DNA from: Bacillota bacterium
GTDB taxonomy: Bacteria > Bacillota_A > Clostridia > Lachnospirales > WQUN01
Length of the DNA: 49,218 nucleotides
Assembly: GCA_009786175.1 (NCBI GenBank)
Contig: WQTQ01000237.1
Span: forward strand, 1-49,218
Reading direction: 5' to 3'
Positions within the stretch are counted from its first letter, which is position 1, and every line of letters starts with the position of its first letter. The translations under genes and the position numbers were made by a program. The notes under the pieces were generated by a model. That model searched no databases. It was not told the origin of the DNA and saw only the letters and a program-made list of their open reading frames with translations. Positions 9,301-16,582 of this stretch are shown here, piece by piece.

Positions 9301-10893
9301 AATATCCGTGAGTCGTATTTCATAAACGAGGAGAAAGGGCTTGTAGCCCTACTTGGCGTCATTGATAATCCTTCACGGCAATTGCAGTACGGGGCAACCG
9401 TTAACTTTTCTAATACAGGAAATTTGTTGATTGCGGGAATCCCCGGTTCCGGTAAAAGTACATTGCTGCAGACCATGCTTTACAGCCTTGCCATGAACTA
9501 TCCCCCGGAAGAAGTCAACTTTTACGTTATCGATTGTTCCGGCTCACTTACAAAAGTTTTTATTGATTTACCTCATTGCGGCGCGGTTATTGGGGCAGAC
9601 GATTCTGAACGCATTTCCCGTCTTTTCGGCTTAACACATGTGATGATGAATGAACGTATGCAAATGTTTGAAAAAGCTCAAGTCGGGAGTTATGAAGAAT
9701 ACCGCCTGGCTTCTGACAATGTTCTTCCAAAAATACTGCTTGTAATTGACAACTTTTTTGCATTTAACGACCGCTATTCCATTTATGTTGATGAACAAGT
9801 TCTGCCAATTTCCCATGCCTGTGCAAAATACGGCATTCACTTAGTTGTGACAGCAAACCATATGAGCGACATCAAATTTAAACTGCGGCAAAATTTCACA
9901 AACACATTAACTCTACAATTGGCCGAACGCGGCGATTATCATGATGCCCTTGGTGTTATGCCGCAATTCTTGCCCCCTGCCGGAAAAGGCCGAGGGCTTT
10001 GGAGCAAAGAAACATTTGAATATCAGACCGTATTGGCAGTTGACGGTGACAATGAACAAATACGCGCCGAAAAAATTCGAGCCAACTTTGCGGCGACCGG
10101 GTATGCCAATTACAGCGGCTTTCGGGCAAGGCCTTTACGCTCTATTCCCAAAGATCAAATATTCGAAGATTTCATTAAGGAACACGGCAGCAACAATGCC
10201 ATTGCAATCGGATACAATAAAGATGATGTATCTATCGTTTCTCTGCCACTCGAGTTAACTTACTGTGTCGCAATAAGCTCTTCCGTAAGAAAAGCAATGG
10301 AAAGCCTACAGCAAAACATATTGAAAGCCATCGCTTTTAAAGACGCAAAACTTCACTCTGTTTCCCTGAAATACAGCCCCGATCCCACTGCTGCATTTGA
10401 CGGCATTTACCGTAACGGTGACGACTTGCTAAATTTACTACTGCTGTTAAGGGACGAATTTACTAAGCGTTCTTCCATAAGAAAAGCGCACGAACAGCCG
10501 GATTCGGCATTTGCCACCATTCGTGAACAATGTGGGCTGCTATTCGTATTCATAGACAGCATGGATGACTTCTTGAAAGTCATTTATGAAGAACGTGAAG
10601 ACAACTACTATCCGTTGGTGGAGGTATTCTTCAAGCAAGGCAAAGGGCTGGGATGTTACTTCATTTCCCGCTTTGAACCTTCCGTATACATTAACGGTTC
10701 GTTCCGCGAGGCGTATAAGTTGTTTTTAAGCCACGGCTGCGGTATTCATACGGGAGGGCAGTTGGACAAACAGAAACATATAGAAATACCTCTCTTAACC
10801 AGGGAGTATACACAAGTACAGGAGATTACAGAAGGCATGACTCTTTTTGATGAGCAACTTATTTCGTTATTTGTTCCAAAAAATCAACCATAG
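6358..10893 (+). CDS. essC: type VII secretion FtsK/SpoIIIE ATPase with FHA domains (EssC/YukB-like)
   Basis: This is the motor of the type VII secretion system. At 1511 residues it has the normal EssC length. Two N-terminal FHA-type domains come first; the second (residues 110-180) keeps the phosphothreonine-binding pattern IGG..S-RQH...STNGT. Two membrane helices follow at about 249-268 and 279-300. The first ATPase domain has Walker A GTTGSGKS at 691-698 and a Walker B strand ending in SDEFAEL. The second has GIPGSGKS at 1027-1034 with LLVIDNF. The third, after about 1280, has no Walker A (SSSVRKA in that place), as in other EssC proteins, where it helps recognise substrates. The ATPase is followed by lytTR, an unknown gene and yukD with almost no gaps, so these form one operon. 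Confidence 0.95.
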   Translation: MILLFNFHDYVYEHLLSSANDRRIKVNLGGELGANYGSIHFEVWDHVWHILPGDDTCLMIDNQEITEHILQIGDVINGVITDTGMPFAIRAVGTDKSYTYFEKYSLEGKNTVTIGGDNNCDIVIADDYVSRQHLTLQRDGSEMLLRDYSTNGTYVRGRRVENTQKLNMMDDIYVAGVKLVYMDDFIAINHIDKRKVLLPIYSPAQEIEPLPSSSSEMLIRSPRVWESLYTEAIELESPPEPQKRNQRPMIFTIGPALTMPLPIMTAFMLRAGEGGFGNPAIIVSVVLAGLLAACWATANVLYERKQTKKLEAHRQEAYKQYIIENDAYMNEKQQENTTVLVGQYLTLSEIASILPHNKAVLWNRNANQPDFLTIRLGVGYVKSQFEIVVPKRKFSLVADDLQKQPHILREKYELIPNSVSILNLREMSSIGVLGTRSSIHKLAGSLALQIAALHCYTDVKMAFLLRPEEELLYDWTRPLPHVRWQENKIRLIAANDNQRQNVLHYLNGVLRTRAEAKDDSNAPLPLPHIVIFCTDPELIRRENLSRYLSEATDCGLTFVLLYEYMDRLPNECSHIIQLDDNYSGYYRLDQSRDKTCSINFDEISDTLLEDLSRQIGGYMVMELATGEIPSSISFLEMYGISSLDEWELNKRWKENRAYESLRALIGISSGGKPLYLDIHEKQHGPHGLIAGTTGSGKSETIQTYILSLVMNFHPTEISLILIDYKGGGMANAFLDLPHLAGTITNLGGSQTNRALLSIKAEIKRRQTLFNQFNVNHIDNYSRYFRDGTATEPMPHLIIISDEFAELKKEQPEFIKELVSTARVGRSLGVHLILATQKPSGVVDDEIWSNSRFKICLRVQDKQDSNEMLHRPEAAFLTNIGRAYMQIGNDEIFELFQSGYSGARYEPEDTAADDGTVTMIALDGSPVVLNQKKKARSMDESREIPTQLSASVQFIHDTAKALGIASARQLWLPELEEGMTLANIRESYFINEEKGLVALLGVIDNPSRQLQYGATVNFSNTGNLLIAGIPGSGKSTLLQTMLYSLAMNYPPEEVNFYVIDCSGSLTKVFIDLPHCGAVIGADDSERISRLFGLTHVMMNERMQMFEKAQVGSYEEYRLASDNVLPKILLVIDNFFAFNDRYSIYVDEQVLPISHACAKYGIHLVVTANHMSDIKFKLRQNFTNTLTLQLAERGDYHDALGVMPQFLPPAGKGRGLWSKETFEYQTVLAVDGDNEQIRAEKIRANFAATGYANYSGFRARPLRSIPKDQIFEDFIKEHGSNNAIAIGYNKDDVSIVSLPLELTYCVAISSSVRKAMESLQQNILKAIAFKDAKLHSVSLKYSPDPTAAFDGIYRNGDDLLNLLLLLRDEFTKRSSIRKAHEQPDSAFATIREQCGLLFVFIDSMDDFLKVIYEEREDNYYPLVEVFFKQGKGLGCYFISRFEPSVYINGSFREAYKLFLSHGCGIHTGGQLDKQKHIEIPLLTREYTQVQEITEGMTLFDEQLISLFVPKNQP

Positions 10894-10905
10894 GGGATTT
10901 ATCCA

Positions 10906-11619
10906 ATGCTTCATATCCATTTGCAAGAATATGATACGCATGCCCTAAAGCAATTGGCAAAGCTTTGCCGTGATTGCTTCGGGCTAGACTGGGATGCACG
11001 TATACAGTCCGAGAATAAAACGCCGAAAGAGCTGTTGCAGCAAATAAAATCCGCAGATTTGCCTGCGTTATTTATCATGGAAGACGCCCAACGGAATGTG
11101 CTTGATAAAACAGTGGCGGATATTCGTCTGCTAAACGCCCTTCATTATTTGGTGTTACGAATCAACTTCGCTGAAGATGCAGTCCAAGTCCGCCCTGCTT
11201 ATTACCGCACATGCGGATTTCTGTTAAGCCCAATTAACAGGCAATACCTACAGACACTTCTTGACTGTATTTACAACGACTTTACCGCGACAAACACTTT
11301 GTATGGCGGATTCTTTGCATTCAAAATATTGGGTACCGTATATCAAATACCGTATAGTAAAATTTTGTTTTTTGAATCCAACAGCAAAAAAATTATTGTA
11401 CGTACCGAAGCACAAGAGTATGAATTTTACGATTCCATAGAGGAAATAAGCGCGAATGCCCCTGATTTTTTCCTTCGTGTACATCGCAGTTTTTGTGTAA
11501 ACCTTCGGCAAATAGATACCCTGACCCCGGCGGATAAGACAATTATCTTGAAAGACGGCTCCTTTGTACCGTTTTCACGCACTTTTAAACAAAAACTTTT
11601 GGAAGCTGTAGGAGGATAA
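10906..11619 (+). CDS. LytTR-type DNA-binding regulator with degenerate receiver
   Basis: The last 100 or so of 237 residues are a LytTR domain (IPYSKILFFESNSKKIIV, then FLRVHRSFCVNLRQID and ILKDGSFVPFSRTFKQKL), the DNA-binding fold of AgrA and LytR. The first 125 residues have the secondary-structure rhythm of a response-regulator receiver (ADLPALFIMED, GFLLSPINRQYLQTLLDCI) but lack the phosphorylatable Asp where the strand reads ALFIM. Control by phosphorylation is therefore doubtful. It lies 12 bp after the secretion ATPase gene and 2 bp before the next. LytTR proteins bind paired direct repeats about two helical turns apart, which is the architecture of the three elements at 12385, 36217 and 42192, so it is the best candidate to control them. 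Confidence 0.85.
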   Translation: MLHIHLQEYDTHALKQLAKLCRDCFGLDWDARIQSENKTPKELLQQIKSADLPALFIMEDAQRNVLDKTVADIRLLNALHYLVLRINFAEDAVQVRPAYYRTCGFLLSPINRQYLQTLLDCIYNDFTATNTLYGGFFAFKILGTVYQIPYSKILFFESNSKKIIVRTEAQEYEFYDSIEEISANAPDFFLRVHRSFCVNLRQIDTLTPADKTIILKDGSFVPFSRTFKQKLLEAVGG

Positions 11620-11621
11620 CT

Positions 11622-12119
11622 ATGGCAATTTCATACTTGGTAAACATTGAGCAATTGTCTGTATTAGCATACTTTTGCAATATCGAATCGTTCCCCGGAC
11701 TGCCGGAGCTTCCCATTGTCGATGGTGAACGCGGTGAAACACTAATAAAGATTTTGGACGAACAAGGCATGATACACAAACAAAATGACAAAGCTTCTGT
11801 CGATATTGTACTTGGGTTCGTACTCGCGAACATGGCAAGCCCTTCTTTGCTTATTAAAACATCAGAAGACATACTGGGCTACTGCAACCGGGAACTTGGC
11901 ATTGCTGCAAGCCAAGACATGCGTTCCCCAAACAAGTACCGGATAACGCCGTTGCCTGACGCAATAAGCCTGGCGCGTAAACTATGGGGAAACCGCCCGA
12001 ATTTACAAAAGACAGAGTTTATTGTTCAAACCATGGGTGACAAACCGGAAGTTATGCAGATGAATAAGCCGGAACTAGAAGCATTAATTTCTCGAATATA
12101 TACGGAGGCAAGACAATGA
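11622..12119 (+). CDS. type VII-associated protein of unknown function
   Basis: I do not recognise this 165-residue soluble protein. It begins MAISYLVNIEQLSVLAYFCNIESFPGLP, has no signal peptide or membrane segment, and looks like a mixed alpha/beta fold with a helical end. It sits between the regulator and the yukD gene in the secretion operon (2-bp gap before, 4-bp ATGA overlap after). A cytoplasmic chaperone or adaptor is a reasonable guess. A relation to DUF5081-type proteins found beside other T7SSb clusters is possible but cannot be shown from the sequence. Confidence 0.6.
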   Translation: MAISYLVNIEQLSVLAYFCNIESFPGLPELPIVDGERGETLIKILDEQGMIHKQNDKASVDIVLGFVLANMASPSLLIKTSEDILGYCNRELGIAASQDMRSPNKYRITPLPDAISLARKLWGNRPNLQKTEFIVQTMGDKPEVMQMNKPELEALISRIYTEARQ

Positions 12120-12373
12120 AAGAAATATTGATTACGTTTTACTGCCCGGCCACATCCAGATCTTATGATTTTTGGGTTACTAAAACAATAATAGTCGCAA
12201 ACTTAATACAACAGGTTTGTGATGCCATTTGTGATTATGAGAATACGCAAGATATTTTCCCTGACAGGCAATCACTAATTTTGTGTTCTTATTTAGGCAG
12301 AGTTGCCTTACCAATGACTTTTTCACTGGAACAGGCAGGGATTAAGGGTGGAGACAAGTTGGCTTTGGTCTGA
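12116..12373 (+). CDS. yukD: EsaB/YukD ubiquitin-like type VII secretion protein
   Basis: The 85-residue protein has the beta-grasp pattern of YukD/EsaB: strand (KEILITFYC), strand (SYDFWVTKTI), helix (VANLIQQVCDAICDYE), strand (SLILCSYLGRVALP) and the typical end LEQAGIKGGDKLALV. EsaB/YukD is a small cytoplasmic component needed for T7SSb activity in Staphylococcus and Bacillus. Its ATG overlaps the stop of the preceding gene. It closes the first operon; the next gene has its own promoter 12 bp downstream. Confidence 0.88.
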   Translation: MKEILITFYCPATSRSYDFWVTKTIIVANLIQQVCDAICDYENTQDIFPDRQSLILCSYLGRVALPMTFSLEQAGIKGGDKLALV

Positions 12374-12384
12374 ATTTGATCATA

Positions 12385-12457
12385 AAATGCATTTCGTTCC
12401 ATAAAACGTGCATTTCGTCAGGATGATATTCGCAACGCAAAATTATGTATTATACTT
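12385..12457 (+). promoter_or_regulatory. LytTR-type box plus -10, copy A (WXG100 operon)
   Basis: A 39-bp element (12385-12423) has two copies of TGCATTTCGT, with cores at 12388 and 12409 and so 21 bp apart, ending in CAGGA. After exactly 24 bp comes TATTATACTT (12448-12457), a strong -10 with no recognisable -35. The start codon of the first WXG100 gene follows 31 bp later. The same element, with identical spacing, occurs at 36183-36255 and 42158-42230. Two direct repeats two turns apart and a missing -35 are typical of a LytTR-activated promoter. Confidence 0.8.
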
Positions 12458-12488
12458 GCTTCAAGCAAACGGGAAGGAGGTATAAACA

Positions 12489-12788
12489 GTGAATATAGCT
12501 CGTTGGAACTTAGAGACACTAAAAGATTCCATTCAGCGGTTGGATTCCGAAAGTAACAACTTGACAGACCAACGCGAGCAAATGCGAGTTCAGCAGGAAC
12601 GAGTTGATGTAAGTTGGCGAAGCCCTGCGGGGCAGCAATTCCAAAATCGCTTACAAGCAGATATGGCAACTATTGACAACATAATCAATCAACTGATGAG
12701 ACGAATCGAGTCTTTACGGCGAGTACACACACACTATGCAAACTGCGAAAATGAAGTAAGAACAGCACTTGGCAGGTTGCCGGTGTAG
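12489..12788 (+). CDS. WXG100-type protein 1
   Basis: This is a 99-residue helical hairpin of the WXG100 family. The turn reads SWRSPAGQQF (W-R-S in place of W-X-G) between two helices of about 40 residues. The start is GTG with a perfect AAGGAGG site 9 bp upstream. WXG100 proteins are small dimeric substrates and escorts of type VII secretion. It is the first gene under the LytTR-type promoter at 12385. It has no obvious C-terminal YxxxD/E export signal, so it may act as the partner of a larger substrate. Confidence 0.85.
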   Translation: MNIARWNLETLKDSIQRLDSESNNLTDQREQMRVQQERVDVSWRSPAGQQFQNRLQADMATIDNIINQLMRRIESLRRVHTHYANCENEVRTALGRLPV

Positions 12789-12804
12789 AAGAGGTGGAAC
12801 AATA

Positions 12805-13122
12805 ATGGCGAGAAGTATTTTTGTCGAAAAGAATGAGTTAAGAAGCGCAGTCGGACTCATGGGTGCTATTATCAGGAGCATGGAGGCAATCCAGCAGGCA
12901 ATTTTACAAATAGATCTCCGTGCCGCAAGTGATTGGCAAGGCAGAGCCGCCGCACAAAATGTAGAAAATTTCCAGACACTAAACGACATGACAACAGATT
13001 ACCTCGTGGATGCGTATGGAACTAAAAATGCCTTAGATTTGGCCATAACCGCGTATGAGACAACAGAGCAAGGTCAGGTAGCAAAAGTCCAAAATCTAAG
13101 CGTACAGGGTATCTTTAGTTAG
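12805..13122 (+). CDS. WXG100-type protein 2
   Basis: The 105-residue protein is predicted to form two helices around DWQGRAAAQN, a W-Q-G turn that matches WXG exactly. I take the ATG at 12805 as the start because GAGGTGG lies just upstream; an earlier in-frame ATG at 12769 overlaps the previous gene and has no site. A family export motif could be YETTE near the C-terminus (Y-x-x-x-D/E). It lies 16 bp after WXG100 protein 1 and 13 bp before protein 3. Confidence 0.85.
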   Translation: MARSIFVEKNELRSAVGLMGAIIRSMEAIQQAILQIDLRAASDWQGRAAAQNVENFQTLNDMTTDYLVDAYGTKNALDLAITAYETTEQGQVAKVQNLSVQGIFS

Positions 13123-13135
13123 GAGGTAATATTAA

Positions 13136-13444
13136 ATGGCTTCACCCAGACAAATAAGAGCCAACCCTATTTTGTTAGAACAAGTAGCGGGGGAATTAGA
13201 TAGAGTTGCGGCGGAAATATCGCAATCCGGGGATCAATTATTACGCTCCGGAAATGAAACTCTTGATGCATGGCAAAGCCAGCTTACAGGGCAATTTATC
13301 CAAAGTGTGGGTGCGACCCACACCAAGATTGGTAAACTTGTTGAACAAGTGCGGATGGCAGCAAGTAAGTTGCGTAGTACAGCTGCCGAAGTTAGACGCG
13401 TAGAAGCGGCAATTAAAGCATTGCACCAACAGGGCAGGGCATAA
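13136..13444 (+). CDS. WXG100-type protein 3
   Basis: The protein has 102 residues in two long amphipathic helices, with the turn DAWQSQLTGQF (W-Q-S) near residue 45. It is rich in Gln, Ala and Arg and has no Cys. An AGGAGG site precedes the ATG. No C-terminal YxxxD/E motif is visible, so it may ride out with a partner. It differs clearly from its WXG neighbours, which suggests specialised pairing within the cluster, not recent duplication. Confidence 0.83.
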   Translation: MASPRQIRANPILLEQVAGELDRVAAEISQSGDQLLRSGNETLDAWQSQLTGQFIQSVGATHTKIGKLVEQVRMAASKLRSTAAEVRRVEAAIKALHQQGRA

Positions 13445-13496
13445 GCGCATACTATTTGCGTAGCAAATCATACAAAAACTATTAGGAGGAACAAGA

Positions 13497-13790
13497 ATGG
13501 GAAAAATTTATGTAACCCCGGAGCAAATGGATGCTTCAGCAAGGAATGTACAAAATTATGCAGACCAGTGGTGGACTGCCGTAACAAACATTAAGCAGTA
13601 CGTAGAAGAGCTGAATGCCATGTGGGATGGCAAGGCCAGCGAAGGATTCCGTGCTACTTTTGCACAAGACGCAGCTTATTTTGTAAAACTCTCTGAACTA
13701 TTAACAGAGTATTATACAGCAATTAATACTGCTGCGATTTATTACGCTGAAGGCGAAAAAGAAATTTACAGCATTGTAACCAGCAGATAA
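13497..13790 (+). CDS. WXG100-type protein 4
   Basis: This is a 97-residue canonical WXG100 protein with the turn NAMWDGKASEGFRATF (W-D-G) near residue 43 and the second helix ending YYAEGEKEIYSIVTSR. The sequence YAEGE fits the YxxxD/E export signal recognised by EssC-type ATPases. Of the five small proteins it most resembles EsxA, so it is the best candidate for the main secreted subunit. A TTAGGAGG site precedes the ATG. Confidence 0.9.
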   Translation: MGKIYVTPEQMDASARNVQNYADQWWTAVTNIKQYVEELNAMWDGKASEGFRATFAQDAAYFVKLSELLTEYYTAINTAAIYYAEGEKEIYSIVTSR

Positions 13791-13812
13791 TAGAAAAAAG
13801 GAGTAGATGACA

Positions 13813-14127
13813 ATGACATTAAAAGTAACCCCAAGTGAAGTATACGCCAAGTCAGGCCAAATTAAAACTCAAAAGGGAATTATGGAAGGCCTTATTGGTC
13901 AAATTTATGCCGAAATTACATCACTTCCGGAAGGGGCTTGGAACAGCCAATCTGGCAGGAAATTTGTCGAAAGGTTTGCAAATGTTAAACAAAACAGTCT
14001 GCGGACATTAGAAGTTATATATGCGCACGCGACAAACCTCAGCACTGCAGCTCAAAAATATGAAGAACTTGAAGCAAGGCAAGAAGCTAATGTAGGCGGT
14101 CTTAGCGATGGGTTCACCATCAGTTAA
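13813..14127 (+). CDS. WXG100-type protein 5
   Basis: The protein has 104 residues, with two helices around GAWNSQSGRKFVERF (W-N-S) near residue 40. The N-terminus LKVTPSEVYAKSGQIKTQKG matches the start of many EsxA/YukE proteins. I chose the ATG at 13813 because the GGAG site at 13800 is well spaced for it; the ATG at 13807 is too close. YEELE near the C-terminus fits the YxxxD/E export motif. Confidence 0.88.
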   Translation: MTLKVTPSEVYAKSGQIKTQKGIMEGLIGQIYAEITSLPEGAWNSQSGRKFVERFANVKQNSLRTLEVIYAHATNLSTAAQKYEELEARQEANVGGLSDGFTIS

Positions 14128-14203
14128 AGTTTGAATTTTATGGCTGTTATGTAGGCGGCCGCAACATCATGAATAAGATTAACATATAAAAGGGGGCGAA
14201 TCT

Positions 14204-14722
14204 GTGAATGGCTTTAGGGTTAACACAACGACCCTTAGTGAAACAAGTGCCGGATATAATGCCGTTAGCAATAGCTTATTGGATTCAAGCCGTCACTTGA
14301 AAGCGATACAGGAAACATTAAGCACCCAGACCATTGCTAAGGATATCGTCGAACTTTTAGACTCGACGATATCCTTGGTTAATAACACAGCAATGGAAGC
14401 CCGCGAACTGGGGCAGCAATGCGTAATGATAGCAGAAGTGTACGAAAGAACAGAGCGAAAAGTTGCCGCTATGGTAGACGCGCTTCCTCTTGGTACAACT
14501 GCGCTGTCAACGCTTATTTCGGCTGCCCAAAATAACTCTGCATTATATCAAGAAGATGATTTTATTAAACAACTTGGGTCATTTACACCTGAAGTGCAAA
14601 CTCGAGTTAGTACACACCTAAAGCCTGCCGAACCTGTCCTGCTTTGCAGTAACCGCTTACCTTCCGAAGGCTGGCTGATGGACCGCGCAATAAAGGCTAC
14701 CGTAAAAAATATAAAAGGATGA
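14204..14722 (+). CDS. helical type VII-associated protein
   Basis: I do not recognise this 172-residue protein. The first 100 residues look like a helical hairpin (SRHLKAIQETL, IVELLDSTISLVNNTAMEARELGQQCVMIAEVYERTERKVAAMVDALP), and a Ser/Pro-containing tail follows. The YERTE sequence fits a YxxxD/E signal, but there is no WXG turn. It starts with GTG after an AGGGGG site and is followed after 6 bp by the VWA protein. It may be a larger substrate or a bridge between the WXG proteins and the membrane component. Confidence 0.65.
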   Translation: MNGFRVNTTTLSETSAGYNAVSNSLLDSSRHLKAIQETLSTQTIAKDIVELLDSTISLVNNTAMEARELGQQCVMIAEVYERTERKVAAMVDALPLGTTALSTLISAAQNNSALYQEDDFIKQLGSFTPEVQTRVSTHLKPAEPVLLCSNRLPSEGWLMDRAIKATVKNIKG

Positions 14723-14728
14723 TAGAAA

Positions 14729-16567
14729 GTGAAAAGCAAATTCTGCTATATTATAATTGGAATCATTATTTTTACTACTTTAGGCCTTACGGTACCTGCG
14801 ACTACCCGTGCCACAGAAAATACTTTGGCGAACGAGACAAAATCCCTGGGATTAGCGGGAATAGAAATTACGGATGACTACTATGTCAGATTACTGTTGT
14901 CGGGGAATATGCCCGTGAATGTAGGTGCCAGGATATCTGACATAGACAGTCTTCCGGAAATTATACGAGTTAAAGATACAGACATAACTGTACGCACGAT
15001 TTTCATGGTGGATTCCACTATATCTACAAACATATATTATACAAGGTCTAACATAGAGACAATATTAAGCCATCTTATTACTAATAAAGCTTCTTATGAG
15101 TTGTTCGCCATTACATATTACGGCGGACGGCGAGAACTGCGATACGTCACCCTTGATGATAATCGTCCGGGTGCTATAAATAATCGAAATGATTTATGTG
15201 CCTCAATTGAACGAATTACATGGAGACCATCAAACGATCACACTCACCTCGTCCGTGCAATCCAAATAGCATTATCACATATTCGCAACGACGAAAGTTT
15301 TATTTTCAACCAAATCGTAGTTTTTTCTGACGGTATGGATACTACATGCCTCCGCACTTCGGAATATAGGGTGTTGTGGGACAACGTCAGCAATTCCAAT
15401 ATCCCAATATACACAATTGGGTTTTCCTATCCTTCAACCAACGTTAACAGCAGCACATCCGACAGGAGGGCCACGTTCTTAGAACAGTTGTTTAATCTGT
15501 CACAGAGAACCGGTGGGCTTTATTACCAATTTAGAACCCGTTCACAACCGGAAACAGTGGCAAGACTTATTGCTGCATTTGAGCCAAGTGTTAGTTATTT
15601 AAGAGTACAAATCCCTAATGCATTAATGGATGGCAAAACCCATGAATTAGTATTGTTTAATAGTGACACGAATGAATTGTTGTTTACACATACTATCGTA
15701 ACACCTGTCTGTAACCATCACTACAGATGTCCAAACTGTGAATCTTGCTTAAATTGCGAAACAGAACTGTCTCCGCACGAAAATGGGTATTGCGAATATT
15801 GTTGCATATACAGTTGTTGCGACAACCCAATAATGTGCCTAAACTGCGACAAGTGCCTAAGCTGTGAAACCGAACCATGCCCAAGCTGCGGCAATTGCAT
15901 GGAGTGTGTAAAAAAAGTATGTCCGCAAGGGTGTTACGACTGTGATCTTTGCTGTGATGGATGTTGCCACTGTTGTAACGAATGTACCGGCTGCTTAAAT
16001 TGCGAATATTGCTGCGACGAGTGCTTACGTCGGTGCTGGCGATGCAGGCGGTGTTGGTGGTGGTTAATAATCCCGTTGGCTTTCATTATAATTGCAGGCA
16101 TTGTTATCATAATAAAAAAGCAAAGACCAATGCCATTCATAATTGATGAAGATATATCGGATGAAGTACAAGCCGCTCCTGATTTAAGCTTAGATTATGA
16201 ACTGACCAGGCCTTTGTTTGATGGCGTACGCCACGGCCAGACTTCTCATTCAGGCGGGAAAACACTTTTCATGATAATTAACGATATCTCTCAACCTCAC
16301 AAGCGATATGAAATTAAAGTGGAAGCTACTGTAGAAATTGGCCGAAGCCCAAAAAAACCCGGAATAGCAATTAACAATGACAAGAAAATTTCCCGCAGAC
16401 ACTGTTCTGTTACACAGCGCAGGGGCGTGCTTTGGCTTGAAGATTTGGGCTCGGCTAACAAAACATATGTTAACGATGAAGCTTTGGATGCTCCGCGAAT
16501 GCTTAAAGACAACGATATTCTTACACTAGGAAATACTAGGTTTTTCGTTAGAATTGAAGAACGCTGA
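14729..16567 (+). CDS. VWA / Cys-rich / TM / FHA membrane protein
   Basis: The 612-residue protein has an unusual order. A signal peptide (MKSKFCYIIIGIIIFTTLGL...) is followed by a von Willebrand A domain at about 88-290 with MIDAS-like DSTIS at 95-99 and VVFSDGMDTT. Next is an extracellular cysteine array from C328 to C442 with 36 Cys in 115 residues, mostly CxxC and CC pairs. One membrane helix lies at about 446-464, and a cytoplasmic FHA domain at about 520-610 (EIGRS, SRRHC, SANKTYVND). A VWA domain outside and a phosphothreonine reader inside make it a plausible envelope component linking outside contact to the kinase/phosphatase pair of the same locus. The start is GTG with AAGGATG upstream. 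I know no family with this full order. Confidence 0.85.
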   Translation: MKSKFCYIIIGIIIFTTLGLTVPATTRATENTLANETKSLGLAGIEITDDYYVRLLLSGNMPVNVGARISDIDSLPEIIRVKDTDITVRTIFMVDSTISTNIYYTRSNIETILSHLITNKASYELFAITYYGGRRELRYVTLDDNRPGAINNRNDLCASIERITWRPSNDHTHLVRAIQIALSHIRNDESFIFNQIVVFSDGMDTTCLRTSEYRVLWDNVSNSNIPIYTIGFSYPSTNVNSSTSDRRATFLEQLFNLSQRTGGLYYQFRTRSQPETVARLIAAFEPSVSYLRVQIPNALMDGKTHELVLFNSDTNELLFTHTIVTPVCNHHYRCPNCESCLNCETELSPHENGYCEYCCIYSCCDNPIMCLNCDKCLSCETEPCPSCGNCMECVKKVCPQGCYDCDLCCDGCCHCCNECTGCLNCEYCCDECLRRCWRCRRCWWWLIIPLAFIIIAGIVIIIKKQRPMPFIIDEDISDEVQAAPDLSLDYELTRPLFDGVRHGQTSHSGGKTLFMIINDISQPHKRYEIKVEATVEIGRSPKKPGIAINNDKKISRRHCSVTQRRGVLWLEDLGSANKTYVNDEALDAPRMLKDNDILTLGNTRFFVRIEER

Positions 16568-16582
16568 TAAAGGAGGAATGCT

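Noticed and set aside
12769..12804. Longer N-terminus of WXG100 protein 2
   Set aside because: The extension overlaps the previous gene, has no ribosome site, and its Cys/Arg-rich sequence does not fit the family; the ATG at 12805 has GAGGTGG.
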